The translations under genes were made by a program, and so were the position numbers. Positions 41,761-50,685 of a DNA stretch of 50,748 bases are shown here, piece by piece. Under the pieces are notes generated by a model, which ran no database searches, was not told where the DNA came from, and saw only the letters and a program-made list of their open reading frames with translations. Source of the stretch: Microcaldota archaeon (GTDB taxonomy: Archaea; Micrarchaeota; Micrarchaeia; Micrarchaeales; Micrarchaeaceae); NCBI GenBank assembly GCA_021801355.1, contig JAJYYB010000010.1:128272-179019 (forward strand), in the 5' to 3' direction. Each line of letters opens with the position of its first letter. Positions within the stretch are counted from its first letter, which is position 1.

Positions 41761-43515
41761 ATGGATTCCAAGACCAATTATTTCGATCAGATAGGAAAGA
41801 ACCAGATTAGATCACTTATACTGATACTCATATTAGGCGTTTTTTATATTTTTATAGCATACGCATTCAGCTACTACATTGCGAATGAGTTCATTACCTA
41901 CGGAGTGACAGGTTATTTCCTTGGATTTCATATGCTGCCGTATCCTTCTGAGTTCTCCAACTTTTTTAACTTTTCTTCGCAGTTGAACATAGAGTTGCTG
42001 GCTTTCAGTGTAGTCCTAATAGCAACTTATCTCCTGTATTCTTATCGCAATGCAGGAAATAGTGTATTGAGATACAATAATGCTAAAGAAGCGGACAAGA
42101 AGGAGTACAGCAGCTTATACAATCTTGTAGAAGGTTTGGCGGGATCTGTCCAGATACATATGCCGAGGTTGTATATACAACAGAACGATCAGCCTAATGC
42201 ATTCGCGACGGGCCTGAACAAAAACAGCACATCGATAACTGTAACAACCGGCCTGCTTTCCAGTATGGATAAACAGGAACTGCAGGGAGTGTTGGCGCAT
42301 GAGGTCTCTCACATAGCGAACAGTGACACGCAGCTCATGGTAGTAGCTATGTCATTCGCCGGTGCGATGGGCCTCTTCACAGGATTAGCTACAGTAATCT
42401 CTTACATAGAGGCAGCAATTGTACAGGTTTTTGTTTACATGGTTGAAGCAGTTGCCATGTTAACAGTCGAGATTGTGTTCTTCGTATTAGTGATAATAGC
42501 TCTGCTTCTGGTTGCTGCGTTAGGCTTCTCCTTCGTATCTGGCGTGTTGGCATTGCCTGCGGTCAGCAGTTTGATTTCACTGGCATACCATTTAATTTTT
42601 GCAAGCCGTGCGAGCGAAACGGCTATGATAATAATTGCAGCAGTGATGGCCGTCATAGTATATAGATTCAGAGACATTGCAGGTCGAATAGCCAGGATTA
42701 TAGAGATTGCATTAGCAGCTATATTTGGGATTTTTGTACTGGTGGTTTCCGGGCAATTTATCAACACCAATGGAGGTGCGCCTCTATTTCAATGGATTGC
42801 AGCTAATCCTCTCATACCAGTTTCGATTGTACTGCTAGTGATGGCGATTTATTTCCTCAGGAACAGGATCGGCAACTTTGTAGCTAAACTTCTACCGTTA
42901 GGTTTCTCCATACTGTTCAGTGCGATAATAGTAGGCGCTTTGGAAACGTACATCGTCCTGGCGTCGGCCGCAAATCTCAGCAATACCGCGGTAGAAGCAG
43001 CGTTTTACGGATCGCTTAACGCACAGAATATTGTATTGCTTTCTGTATGCGCGGTGATTATGGCATTTGTTGGCTATGAGGTGATATTACCACTATTAAA
43101 ATACGCTAGCGGGAAGGAGCTTGGCTTCGGACTGGTGATTGGGGCCATATTGTCACCGTTCGTCTTCTTAATGGCTGCGGTAGTACCGCTCTTCATGCTC
43201 ATTACCAGGATGGCAGTTTCCAGGAAGAGGGAATTCATTGCCGACGCAAACGGAGCTAGGATAACGAGGAACCCGAAGGCGCTGGCTAGGGCCCTTGGCA
43301 AGATCAAGAAGTACAACGATGAAATTACAAAAAATGCTGAAAGGCAGGGCAATGTTCACTTAATTGCGAGACTTGTCGGTGATTACAGGAGGTCCTGTAT
43401 GTCCATGATATACTTCAATCCGGCAAGCATGGATTTGAGGAACTGGCTTTCCGACTTGTTCTCTACGCATCCGCGGCTGGAAGACAGGATAAAGATCCTC
43501 GAGAACATGCACTGA
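41761..43515 (+). CDS. HtpX-like M48 membrane metalloprotease with a large transmembrane insertion
   Basis: 584 residues, about twice normal HtpX. N-terminal membrane helices are at about 16-40 and 78-94, QPNAFATG (144-151) is a family motif, and the zinc motif HEVSH is at 180-184. The third ligand is expected in REFIADANGARITRN at Glu491. In ordinary HtpX that Glu comes about 80 residues after HExxH; here about 307 residues lie between, holding roughly eight hydrophobic helices. The C-terminal FSTHPRLEDRIKIL is the standard M48 ending. It probably degrades misfolded membrane proteins; the insert may form a channel or a substrate gate. Confidence 0.85.
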   Translation: MDSKTNYFDQIGKNQIRSLILILILGVFYIFIAYAFSYYIANEFITYGVTGYFLGFHMLPYPSEFSNFFNFSSQLNIELLAFSVVLIATYLLYSYRNAGNSVLRYNNAKEADKKEYSSLYNLVEGLAGSVQIHMPRLYIQQNDQPNAFATGLNKNSTSITVTTGLLSSMDKQELQGVLAHEVSHIANSDTQLMVVAMSFAGAMGLFTGLATVISYIEAAIVQVFVYMVEAVAMLTVEIVFFVLVIIALLLVAALGFSFVSGVLALPAVSSLISLAYHLIFASRASETAMIIIAAVMAVIVYRFRDIAGRIARIIEIALAAIFGIFVLVVSGQFINTNGGAPLFQWIAANPLIPVSIVLLVMAIYFLRNRIGNFVAKLLPLGFSILFSAIIVGALETYIVLASAANLSNTAVEAAFYGSLNAQNIVLLSVCAVIMAFVGYEVILPLLKYASGKELGFGLVIGAILSPFVFLMAAVVPLFMLITRMAVSRKREFIADANGARITRNPKALARALGKIKKYNDEITKNAERQGNVHLIARLVGDYRRSCMSMIYFNPASMDLRNWLSDLFSTHPRLEDRIKILENMH

Positions 43516-43539
43516 ATCTTGGCGCATGCTTCAAGGCTT

Positions 43540-43656
43540 TGGCGGGGGCGGGATTTTAACCCGCGGCCTCTAGATTTCTCGTCATCGCAAAAAGCTCATC
43601 ACTCATAATGCTATGCATATGAGTCTAGCGCTCTAAACAGGCTGAGCTACCCCGCC
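43540..43656 (-). tRNA. tRNA with CAT anticodon (Met) and 42-base intron
   Basis: On the minus strand the acceptor stem GGCGGGG pairs with CCCCGCC, discriminator A at 43540, and the T arm is GCGGG-TTAAAAT-CCCGC. The anticodon stem CTAGA/TCTAG encloses CTCATA, an intron, then A, giving the loop CTCATAA with anticodon CAT. The intron (43576-43617, 42 bases) is at the canonical 37/38 site. Elongator Met is the first choice; Ile2 with a modified C34 is possible. No encoded CCA. Confidence 0.9.
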
Positions 43657-43736
43657 GCTGCGTGGTAGAGATAAGCACTTTAACCTTTATATACTTTTTA
43701 CAAACGGCCTCATTTTTTGAAGCCGTTCGGACAGCC

Positions 43737-44057
43737 TCATTGGGGCGACGCCCTCATCTCTTCCCTCTCCTTCTTTATCTTGCACATAACGCATATGTTG
43801 AGCGGCTGATCGAAGTGCCTGTCGCAGATGCTGCGGTTGCAGCTCTTGCAGACGTGCTTGGCAGGATTAGGGCAAACGGAGCACATGTCGTTCGTGCGCG
43901 CCTTGTTATCTTGCACTTGCATCGCCTCGCGGTTTTTCCTTATCGCGCATGCGGAGCATATGCTCATCTGTACGTTATAATGAATGTCGCAGATGCTCTT
44001 GTTGCAATTCCTGCAAGTGTGTCTGGCTTCGCGGCTGCAGAATTCGCACATGCGCAT
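43737..44057 (-). CDS. Two-module zinc-binding protein (B-box-like repeats)
   Basis: 106 residues from ATG 44057; the longer frame to 44186 would run into the tRNA-Gly gene. Two tandem copies of one module (about 4-46 and 59-101) share the spacing CxxC-7-CxxC-4-C-2-H-7-CxxC, for example CRNCNKSICDIH and CKSCNRSICDRH. Each could bind two zinc ions, as B-box or HIT-like fingers do. Each ends in a charged helix (KNREAM, KEREEM). No family name can be given. It lies between the Met and Gly tRNA genes on the same strand. Confidence 0.75.
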   Translation of the reverse strand: MRMCEFCSREARHTCRNCNKSICDIHYNVQMSICSACAIRKNREAMQVQDNKARTNDMCSVCPNPAKHVCKSCNRSICDRHFDQPLNICVMCKIKKEREEMRASPQ

Positions 44058-44138
44058 TGAAGTGCTAAAACGCCTTGATTGGATGGGCTGCATTGAATCA
44101 CTGTTAAATAGTGCATATTGAAAGCATTGCATATTGTA

Positions 44139-44224
44139 TGCGATCGCCGGGATTTGAACCCGGGTCGTTGACTTTCGTCTTTTCAATGGAAGGCCAAAGT
44201 CCTACCAGGCTAGACTACGATCGC
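44139..44224 (-). tRNA. tRNA-Gly (TCC) with 13-base intron
   Basis: Acceptor GCGATCG pairs with CGATCGC, discriminator A at 44139. The D arm GTCTAGCCTGGTAGGAC and T arm CCGGG-TTCAAAT-CCCGG match archaeal tRNA-Gly. The anticodon stem TTGGC/GTCAA (one G-U pair) encloses CTTCCA, a 13-base intron (44174-44186) and A, giving anticodon TCC. The intron is at the canonical 37/38 position and is very short. No encoded CCA. Confidence 0.88.
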
Positions 44225-44380
44225 TCCACAATATTCTGTATGGCAACCTTAAAATTCCTATCTTAGAGCAAGCAGCGCCATCAATATGGCAAAAACTGGA
44301 GCACAGCGTAAAAAATACTGCACTGGTATATATTTTATAGTTTTGCGTTGATATTCTGATGTTTTTAACGGCGGGTTTAC

Positions 44381-45697
44381 ATGGATGAGGAACTAGTCAT
44401 ATTCGAAGACAAGTTGCTTAACGAGCTGAAGGGCAAGTTCGTAAACGTGACCACCGAGAACAGACGCAGGGCGATGGTTACCTCTATAGCCAAACGCATA
44501 AACCCTTCGATAAGCCCGCACGAAATAGATGAGCTGATAGATGACATGCTGGATCTAGGCAAGATAACACCAATGCTCACGGATGAGCGTATAGAAGACA
44601 TAATGATAAACAACACTAACAACATCTTTGTTTACGATTCAAAAGTAGGGCATAAGAAGCTCGACATAGGCATATCAGACAGGATAGATTTGGAGAGACT
44701 CGTAAAGAAGTTGCAGCTCTATGCGACGAACGAGACAGCAAAAGGAAATATTATGGACGTGCACCTTCCGCAGGGCAGCAGGGTCAACATAATAACTTCG
44801 CCAGTAGGATATGACGTGACGATCAGGAACTTCAAGGCTAAGGCCCTCAGCATAATAGACCTTATAAACTATGGCGAACTCGATTACCAGATCGCTTCGA
44901 GGCTCTGGCTTTATGTCGACGGTTTCAGAGTGAGACCGGCAAACATGCTCATCGCAGGCATGCCGGGCGCAGGCAAGACCACATTGCTCAACGCGATGTT
45001 CTCATTCCTCAGGCCTGAGACGAGGGTAATAACGATAGAGGAGACTTACGAACTCGACACCAGCACGCAGGAGAACTGCGTAAGGCTGGAGACCAAGGAG
45101 GATATGCCTATGGTAGACCTTGTGAAGAACTCGCTTAGGATGAGGCCAGACTTAATAGTGATAGGAGAGGTAAGGGGGCAAGAAGCGAACGACATGATAA
45201 CCGCAATGAACATAGGAAAAATAACAATGGGAACGATACACGCCTCTTCAACAAGGGATATAATCAACAGGTTGCAGCACTCGCCGATGAACGTGCCAAA
45301 GGACATACTGCAGGTTATAGACGCTTTGGTGGTCGTCTCACAGGTTTGGGAGCGGGGTGCGATAGCCAGGAGGATAGTGCAGATGTCAGAGATATCCGGG
45401 CTGGAAACCCAGGTGCTGCTTTCGGACCTCTTCAAATTTGACTACAAGACACACAGGGCCAGCCCGATACTGCCTAGCGTTACTTACAGAGACACGATAT
45501 CTGCGCTCATCGGCGTCCCTCCACCAGACGTACTCGAGGAGGAGAAGGTCAGGGCCGTCATATTGGCTAGGCTGAACCAGCTAGGGAAGAGGGACCTGAG
45601 AAGCATAAACGAGGTGGTGAGGGACTATTACGACAATCCGGAAGCGACCTTGCAGAGGCTCGGATTGGTTAACGTACATCCGATAATAAAGATATAG
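44381..45697 (+). CDS. Type II/IV secretion system ATPase (GspE/FlaI/TadA type)
   Basis: 438 residues of the archaeal secretion/pilus ATPase family, which powers assembly of pilin-like filaments. The N-terminal domain contains PMLTDERIEDIMINNTNNIF. The Walker A GMPGAGKTT is at 193-201, an Asp box and Walker B appear as PDLIVIGEVRGQEA, and the His box is MGTIHASSTRDIINRL. The usual companion, a TadC/FlaJ membrane protein, is not adjacent. The class III signal protein at 23610-25022 is a possible client. It converges on top6A, with 5 bases between. Confidence 0.94.
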   Translation: MDEELVIFEDKLLNELKGKFVNVTTENRRRAMVTSIAKRINPSISPHEIDELIDDMLDLGKITPMLTDERIEDIMINNTNNIFVYDSKVGHKKLDIGISDRIDLERLVKKLQLYATNETAKGNIMDVHLPQGSRVNIITSPVGYDVTIRNFKAKALSIIDLINYGELDYQIASRLWLYVDGFRVRPANMLIAGMPGAGKTTLLNAMFSFLRPETRVITIEETYELDTSTQENCVRLETKEDMPMVDLVKNSLRMRPDLIVIGEVRGQEANDMITAMNIGKITMGTIHASSTRDIINRLQHSPMNVPKDILQVIDALVVVSQVWERGAIARRIVQMSEISGLETQVLLSDLFKFDYKTHRASPILPSVTYRDTISALIGVPPPDVLEEEKVRAVILARLNQLGKRDLRSINEVVRDYYDNPEATLQRLGLVNVHPIIKI

Positions 45698-45702
45698 ATT
45701 CT

Positions 45703-46824
45703 TTATGGAAGGAATTCCTTGTTCTTTATCTTGTCCTTTATGTAGTCGTCTATGAAAGTCAGCCTGGGTCCCTGTAGCGTATCCTGCTCCAGCTTGACCT
45801 TAAGCTTTATCGCGTTCTGGAGCTCCTCCACCCATTCCTTGTGCTTGTTTATCCATTGATACTCGAGCATCTCCTGGCAGCGCTTAAGGTCGCCTTCGCT
45901 GGCCTTCATAGTCATGTTCTTCAGGAACTCGTATCGCTTCATGTCAGAAAGAGTGACTCCTATGAAGCGCGCACTGGGCGTCGCTATCTCGTTTCCTATG
46001 TAAGCCAGGTTTATGCTACCTGTCTTTATAGTCCAGTATATGTACCAGCCCCATACGTCACCATCGTTGAAAACATATACGGGCAAATCCATGTCCGCGA
46101 ACTTCCTTATCAGCCTCCTTGTGCCCCTGGTCGCCTGGCCCTGTGGCGATATCAAGATGCAGTTCTCCTTCTTCCAGAAGCCGTCCTCATTGAGCCTCTG
46201 CCAGACCGCGTCCTTCTCTATCACAAGAACGTACTTGGCCTTGACGTCCGTGAACTCTATATCGTTATCAACGTCGCTCGGTATGGCCCATCCGCTCCTG
46301 CCTAGCTTGCTTGTATCAGTCTCTGTCCGCTCGTTGCCGAAGTTGTCTATCACGCGCAGGTTGCCTGCGAGCACGCCGCGCCGGTTGGCATTGAGATTGA
46401 GCGATTCCCTCTTAGTGCTTAGCGCAGCCTCGAGGTCTTCTATGAGCGGGTTGGACTCTGCCTGCTCGTTAAATATGTTCTCGTCTATGTCCTCCCCCAG
46501 TGAGTATTTCAATTGGTAGAAAAGACCTCTTATAGAGGTATGCAGGTTCTCCTTGACGAACTTGTGGCACTTAGCAGCTATCGCAATCGTCTGCATGAAC
46601 CTCTTGCTCTGCGCTATGTTTAGGAAGTTCCTCTCCTCCGACTGGGAGCCAAGGGATAGGAAGCCGGCCTTCTCGTTGAATATTATGTTCGACTTGGCCC
46701 TGCTAAGAGTTGTGAACTTCGGGTTCTTGCCCTTCTTCACGTCCTGCAGTATCTCGTCGCCAAAATCCTCGAGCTGCTTCTTCGTCTCAGCCTCTGATAC
46801 CCTTGCACCAGGTTTTGCAGCCAT
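45703..46824 (-). CDS. top6A: DNA topoisomerase VI subunit A
   Basis: Spo11-like DNA-cleaving subunit of type IIB topoisomerase VI. 373 residues. The catalytic Tyr is in TSIRGLFYQLKYSLG (5Y-CAP winged helix). The Toprim domain shows KYVLVIEKDAVWQRL with the metal-binding Glu and VYVFNDGDVWGWYI with the DxD pair. The subunit B gene, often directly upstream in archaea, is not in this window; LonB occupies that side. The N-terminal 65 residues form a charged helical extension. Confidence 0.95.
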   Translation of the reverse strand: MAAKPGARVSEAETKKQLEDFGDEILQDVKKGKNPKFTTLSRAKSNIIFNEKAGFLSLGSQSEERNFLNIAQSKRFMQTIAIAAKCHKFVKENLHTSIRGLFYQLKYSLGEDIDENIFNEQAESNPLIEDLEAALSTKRESLNLNANRRGVLAGNLRVIDNFGNERTETDTSKLGRSGWAIPSDVDNDIEFTDVKAKYVLVIEKDAVWQRLNEDGFWKKENCILISPQGQATRGTRRLIRKFADMDLPVYVFNDGDVWGWYIYWTIKTGSINLAYIGNEIATPSARFIGVTLSDMKRYEFLKNMTMKASEGDLKRCQEMLEYQWINKHKEWVEELQNAIKLKVKLEQDTLQGPRLTFIDDYIKDKIKNKEFLP

Positions 46825-46828
46825 ACTA

Positions 46829-48757
46829 TCACATGTGCTCCGATTTCCTGAGGTCCCTTATTATTGCGTCGCGCTTGGCGCTTTTCTTTATCGCGTGCTG
46901 CAGAACGTCTGCGAGGGTCTTCACGGTTATAAGGTTTATCCTCTTGAGCATATCTGCACTAAGGTAAACGTCGCCCTTGTTGCTCTCCGGTATTATGACT
47001 GACCTCATTCCCGCGCTGACCGCCGCTTCGACCTTGCTCGTTACGCCCCCTACAGGAAGCACCTCACCCCTGACCGAAAGCGATCCGGTCATCGCTATAG
47101 ACTCATCTACCGGTATTTCCTCCATGGCGGATATTATGCTAACTGCGACGGATATGCTTGCACTGTCACCTTCTATCCCTTCATATGTCTGGAGGAATTG
47201 CACGTGCATATCGTAGTTCGCTATGTCCTTGCCCATGTGCTTCTTTATCACTGCGCTCACGTTCTTGACGGCCTCTGATGCGATCTTGCCCAGTCTTCCA
47301 GTAGGTATGAACTTCCCTTCAGCTCTCGAGCCTGCCGGGGTCACCTCGGCTACTATGGGCATTACTATACCGGCAAAATGCGGTGGTGAACCCAATACTG
47401 CAAGCCCATTGACCTTGCCTACGCTGTATCCATTTGTCTTGAATATCTTGTAGTCTTTCCTGTAGTCTATCAACTGTGAGACGACCTGCGATTCTATGGG
47501 CCTCGCCAGCCCCTTGGCCTCGGTCACCTCCGCAGCAGTTACCACTTTCTTTTTCCTCTCTACAGCTATGTCACCGGCAGCCCTTATCAGGCCGCCCAGA
47601 TCTCTTAGTATGAGGGAAAGCTTGTTCTTCCTGCCGGATCTGCGCCTCGCTTCTTCAATGATTTCCTCTATTGCACCCCTGTCGAACGGTGGTATCTTTG
47701 TATCCTTCTTGACCTCCTGCGCTATGAACTGTACGATCTTGTCCCTGTTCTCTGCGTTATCATCCATTACCGACTCCATGTATATCTCGTAGCCGTATCC
47801 GCGTATCCTCGACCTGAGAGCAGGGTGCATGTGCTGAATGTCCTGGAGGTTTCCTGCAGCTACAAGTATGAAATCACATGGGACAGGCTCGGTCTTTACC
47901 AGTGCGCCTGAGCTCATCTCGCTCTGGCCAGTTATCGGGTACTTTTTCTCCTGCATTGCGGTAAGCAGCTCCTGCTGCGCTCTTGGCTCAAGGCTCGAGA
48001 CTTCGTCTATGAAAAGGACCCCTTTGTTAGCCTTGTGTATCCCTCCGCTCTCGACCCTCAGGTGCGCCGGCGTGCCCAGGCCACCGGTCTGCAGCGGGTC
48101 GTGCCTAACGTCACCGAAAAGCGCGCCGGCTTTTGAACCGGTTGCATCTATGAAAGGCGCATGAACGAGGCCGGTATTGTCGACTATGAGCTTTGGCTCA
48201 TCCAGTCCTGTGAGACCTGGGACTCCGCCACGCCTCGTCAGCCCGCTCATAAAAAGCAGCATTGATCCGAATATCATTATGCCGAGCGAGAGCGCAGCGA
48301 GCATTATCTCCTGGCCTTCGTTGAACCAGCCGGTAAGAGCCAGGGCAAAAAGCACTATAACGAGTATGAATACTATTGGCGTGACTATGGAGCCACCCCT
48401 GCTGAGTGACATTGTGCTCTTCGCCCTTTCCTTCTGGAGTGTAAGCCGGCCCTGACCTGATCCGAGTTTCTCTGTGGATGCGCTAGCAGGGTAGGTCTTT
48501 ATCGCCTTGACGAGAGGCATGTTTTCATCGTTAGGATTCTTGTATACGAGCACATCCTCTAGGTCGGTCACGGGAAGCAGCTCTGCCATCGCCTGCGCGA
48601 GCATGGTCTTGCCTGTTCCCGGCTCGCCTATCAAAAGAACGTTCCTGCGCTGGCGGGCGGCCTTCTTTATTATCTCGACGGCCTTGTCCTGGCCGACTAC
48701 TTGATCCACTAGTTTTGACGGTATCTTTATGTCGTTGGTGGTCTTGAATTTCAGCAT
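46829..48757 (-). CDS. lonB: Archaeal membrane-bound Lon protease (LonB)
   Basis: ATP-dependent protease anchored in the membrane. 642 residues: AAA+ domain with Walker A GEPGTGKT at about 44-51; an inserted pair of membrane helices (about 127-172) typical of archaeal LonB; Walker [14 protein letters not shown]; and a C-terminal protease domain with the catalytic Ser in [12 protein letters not shown] and the Lys in [15 protein letters not shown]. It starts 5 bases before the top6A gene region on the same strand; that pairing has no known functional meaning. Confidence 0.97.
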   Translation of the reverse strand: MLKFKTTNDIKIPSKLVDQVVGQDKAVEIIKKAARQRRNVLLIGEPGTGKTMLAQAMAELLPVTDLEDVLVYKNPNDENMPLVKAIKTYPASASTEKLGSGQGRLTLQKERAKSTMSLSRGGSIVTPIVFILVIVLFALALTGWFNEGQEIMLAALSLGIMIFGSMLLFMSGLTRRGGVPGLTGLDEPKLIVDNTGLVHAPFIDATGSKAGALFGDVRHDPLQTGGLGTPAHLRVESGGIHKANKGVLFIDEVSSLEPRAQQELLTAMQEKKYPITGQSEMSSGALVKTEPVPCDFILVAAGNLQDIQHMHPALRSRIRGYGYEIYMESVMDDNAENRDKIVQFIAQEVKKDTKIPPFDRGAIEEIIEEARRRSGRKNKLSLILRDLGGLIRAAGDIAVERKKKVVTAAEVTEAKGLARPIESQVVSQLIDYRKDYKIFKTNGYSVGKVNGLAVLGSPPHFAGIVMPIVAEVTPAGSRAEGKFIPTGRLGKIASEAVKNVSAVIKKHMGKDIANYDMHVQFLQTYEGIEGDSASISVAVSIISAMEEIPVDESIAMTGSLSVRGEVLPVGGVTSKVEAAVSAGMRSVIIPESNKGDVYLSADMLKRINLITVKTLADVLQHAIKKSAKRDAIIRDLRKSEHM

Positions 48758-48930
48758 CAGATTACCTAGGTTCGGACAGTAATATTTGCTGGAATCACAT
48801 TTAAATAAGACTGCGCTTGCAATGATTGCCTTAGATAAAAGATTTGAACCTTATTGTGCAATCGAATGCGTTTAGAATGCTGCGAAGGCATAGAAACGCT
48901 TTAATATCTTGTAGTGCATTATAAAGTAAG

Positions 48931-49137
48931 GTGCTTTTTATAAAAATACACGAGCTGAAGGCATTGCAGGAAGGGGCCTTGAAGGCCAAGCTTGGCGAGC
49001 TTGAACTTGAGCTTGCCATAGAGAGGAGGAAGATAGCCTCTACTGGGGTCTCCAGCAAGGTTGTCAAGACAAGGGAGCTCAGGAGGACTATAGCTAGGAT
49101 AAACACTATTCTTAGAGAAAGGGGTGCAACGAGCTAA
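48931..49137 (+). CDS. rpl29: Large ribosomal subunit protein L29
   Basis: 68 residues with the L29 plan of two antiparallel helices: IKIHELKALQEGALKAKLGE and the signature VVKTRELRRTIARINTILRE. The likely start is GTG at 48931, since no ATG precedes the conserved residues. Its stop shares one base with the start of the aIF1 gene (taATG). In most archaea L29 sits within the S10/spc cluster; here only the L29-aIF1 pair is kept. Confidence 0.92.
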   Translation: MLFIKIHELKALQEGALKAKLGELELELAIERRKIASTGVSSKVVKTRELRRTIARINTILRERGATS

Positions 49138-49442
49138 TGCCGGATATCTGCCCTAATTGTGGCCTACCTAAGGAGCTGTGCGTCTGCACGGTTCTGGAGA
49201 AGGAGACAGAGAACAAGATAAAAGTCTATACGAAGAAGGCAAAGTTCGACAAGTTCGTTACCGTAGTTGAGGGCATAGGGCAGGAGGATTTAGAGAGGAC
49301 GGCCAAGAGCCTGAAGCGCATACTGGCTTGCGGAGGCACGTACAAGGGTGCTGCGATAGAATTGCAGGGCGAGCACAAGGACGCGACAAAGAAGGCACTC
49401 ATAGGCATAGGGTATAGGGAAGAGAACATAGACGTCGCCTGA
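49137..49442 (+). CDS. sui1: Translation initiation factor aIF1 (SUI1)
   Basis: Start-codon selection factor, homologue of eIF1. 101 residues: a small N-terminal zinc knuckle (CPNCGLPKELCVC) typical of archaeal SUI1, then the core with FDKFVTVVEGIGQEDLERTA, LKRILACGGTYKGAAIELQG and KKALIGIGYREENIDV. One-base overlap with the L29 stop indicates coupled translation. A hairpin follows the stop codon. Confidence 0.96.
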   Translation: MPDICPNCGLPKELCVCTVLEKETENKIKVYTKKAKFDKFVTVVEGIGQEDLERTAKSLKRILACGGTYKGAAIELQGEHKDATKKALIGIGYREENIDVA

Positions 49443-49443
49443 A

Positions 49444-49460
49444 CCTATCGAGGCGATAGG
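49444..49460 (+). terminator. Hairpin after the L29-aIF1 operon
   Basis: cctatcg (49444-49450) pairs with cgatagg (49454-49460) around a 3-base loop, two bases after the aIF1 stop codon. There is no T-run, so it may stabilise the mRNA 3' end rather than terminate. Confidence 0.35.
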
Positions 49461-49545
49461 GGGGCCTTGGTATAAGCCTGAAAAAGAGTTATGGTAACTG
49501 ATATAAATCATAAGGTTAAATGTAATATTGAAAAATAGTGATACG

Positions 49546-49737
49546 ATGAAGGGAAAAGTGAAGATGTTCAATGCTGAACGCGGTTTCGGTTTCATAACCG
49601 GAGATGATGGGAAGGACGTTTACGTGCACACATCCGCAATCGCAGGCGGAGGGCCGCTTGCGATAGGCGACATGGTAGAATACGAAGTCGAGGAAGGCCA
49701 ACGCGGACCGCGCGCAAAGAACGTGAAGAAACTCTGA
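49546..49737 (+). CDS. Cold-shock domain protein (CspA family)
   Basis: 63 residues from ATG 49546. The OB-fold RNA-binding motifs are present: RNP1 as RGFGFIT and RNP2 as VYVHTSAI, with [15 protein letters not shown] at the N terminus. Bacterial-type cold-shock proteins are uncommon in archaea and are usually taken as acquired from bacteria. A TATA-like atataaatc at 49501-49509 lies about 37 bases upstream, so the 5' leader is short and no long cold-shock leader is visible. It probably acts as an RNA chaperone. Confidence 0.93.
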   Translation: MKGKVKMFNAERGFGFITGDDGKDVYVHTSAIAGGGPLAIGDMVEYEVEEGQRGPRAKNVKKL

Positions 49738-49772
49738 AGCGCTATGCTTTGGCGTCGTTTGTTTTTGTTGAA

Positions 49773-49792
49773 GGAGAGCCATTGCGCTCTCC
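49773..49792 (+). terminator. Hairpin downstream of the cold-shock gene
   Basis: ggagagc (49773-49779) pairs with gctctcc (49786-49792) over 7 bases. A T-rich stretch (gtttgtttttg) precedes it, 36 bases after the stop codon. T-rich sequence alone can end archaeal transcripts, so the exact end is uncertain. Confidence 0.35.
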
Positions 49793-49885
49793 AACCAGCC
49801 AATGTTTATTGGGCGCAACTTAACTGTTTTTAATCGCAGTATGCTGCATAAAATGAGCAGGGCATTATGAATATTGCTTCGTTTG

Positions 49886-50434
49886 ATGGCCATGGCTATC
49901 CCACCGATGAAAATCAAGCGTTATCCGTTGTCGAATCTCGCAAGAGCGGCGCTGCTCATCGGGCTTATACTCAACATATTCGTTTGGTTGACTATTGCGT
50001 ACTATTATCCTACATCAATTACGCAGAACTCCAAGGCGTTCTTCATAATACCGACAGTATTCACTCTCATATTCGTCCTGTTCCTATTAATTCTGCGCTT
50101 CAGATACGCGCTGCTTGAGAGATACCCGTATCTCATAAACATGCCATCGTTCGTCTATAGGCTTGGAATGGCAAAAGATCCTGAGACCGAAGGCAAAATA
50201 ATAAACAAGGTTTTTATTATCCATTCGTTAGCTGCGCTTTACATCTCCGTACTCGAGATTGTCATAACGTATTCTGTGCTGCCGATAAACGGAGTAGAGC
50301 ACACCCAATTACTGCTCCCTTCACTTCTCATTGTCATAGTAGTTTTCGTGGTATCCGTATTTGGACTCTACAGGAACATTTACATCAGCTTCGCGAAAAA
50401 AGTTAACAGAAGAAGTCAACTAAAGAAAGATTAG
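49886..50434 (+). CDS. Hypothetical four-helix membrane protein
   Basis: 182 residues from ATG 49886 (further in-frame ATGs at 49892 and 49907). Four membrane helices are predicted by hydrophobicity: about 20-42, 51-73, 107-128 and 140-163. A basic loop (RFRYALLERYPYLINMP) lies between the second and third, and the C terminus is lysine-rich. The layout resembles DUF1648-type proteins, but I see no defining motif. No operon partner is clear; a short AT-rich promoter region precedes it. Confidence 0.65.
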   Translation: MAMAIPPMKIKRYPLSNLARAALLIGLILNIFVWLTIAYYYPTSITQNSKAFFIIPTVFTLIFVLFLLILRFRYALLERYPYLINMPSFVYRLGMAKDPETEGKIINKVFIIHSLAALYISVLEIVITYSVLPINGVEHTQLLLPSLLIVIVVFVVSVFGLYRNIYISFAKKVNRRSQLKKD

Positions 50435-50685
50435 GATAGTTCGCTTCTTTTTTAGTTTATAGGGCTGGCGCATTCTTTGCGACATTAACTTAGGTTGTTA
50501 ATTTTGGTTTTGCCTGTCGCCTTATTTTGCAGCTTTATTTTTGCCTAACCTTCTTCATGCTGAAGCAATGCATACAGAGTTGCAGATGCTCTGAACGCTT
50601 CTATTTCACTATAGCTGAAACGGCTCTGTCCCAGAATACGATGGATGATAAATAATAAAGGTGGCCATATCGTTTTGCGACCGAG
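50435..50685. other. Intergenic region with possible insertion-sequence end
   Basis: About 250 bases, T-rich, with no coding frame. The stretch ggctctgtcccagaatacg (50622-50640), 46 bases before the partial gene, looks like the terminal repeat style of some IS6-like elements, but the matching end is not in the window. A TATA-like aaataataaag is near 50649-50659. Confidence 0.3.

Noticed and set aside
43576-43617. C/D-box guide RNA inside the tRNA-Met intron
   Set aside because: A gtgatga box is present, but no matching D box or clear guide segment could be found in 42 bases.
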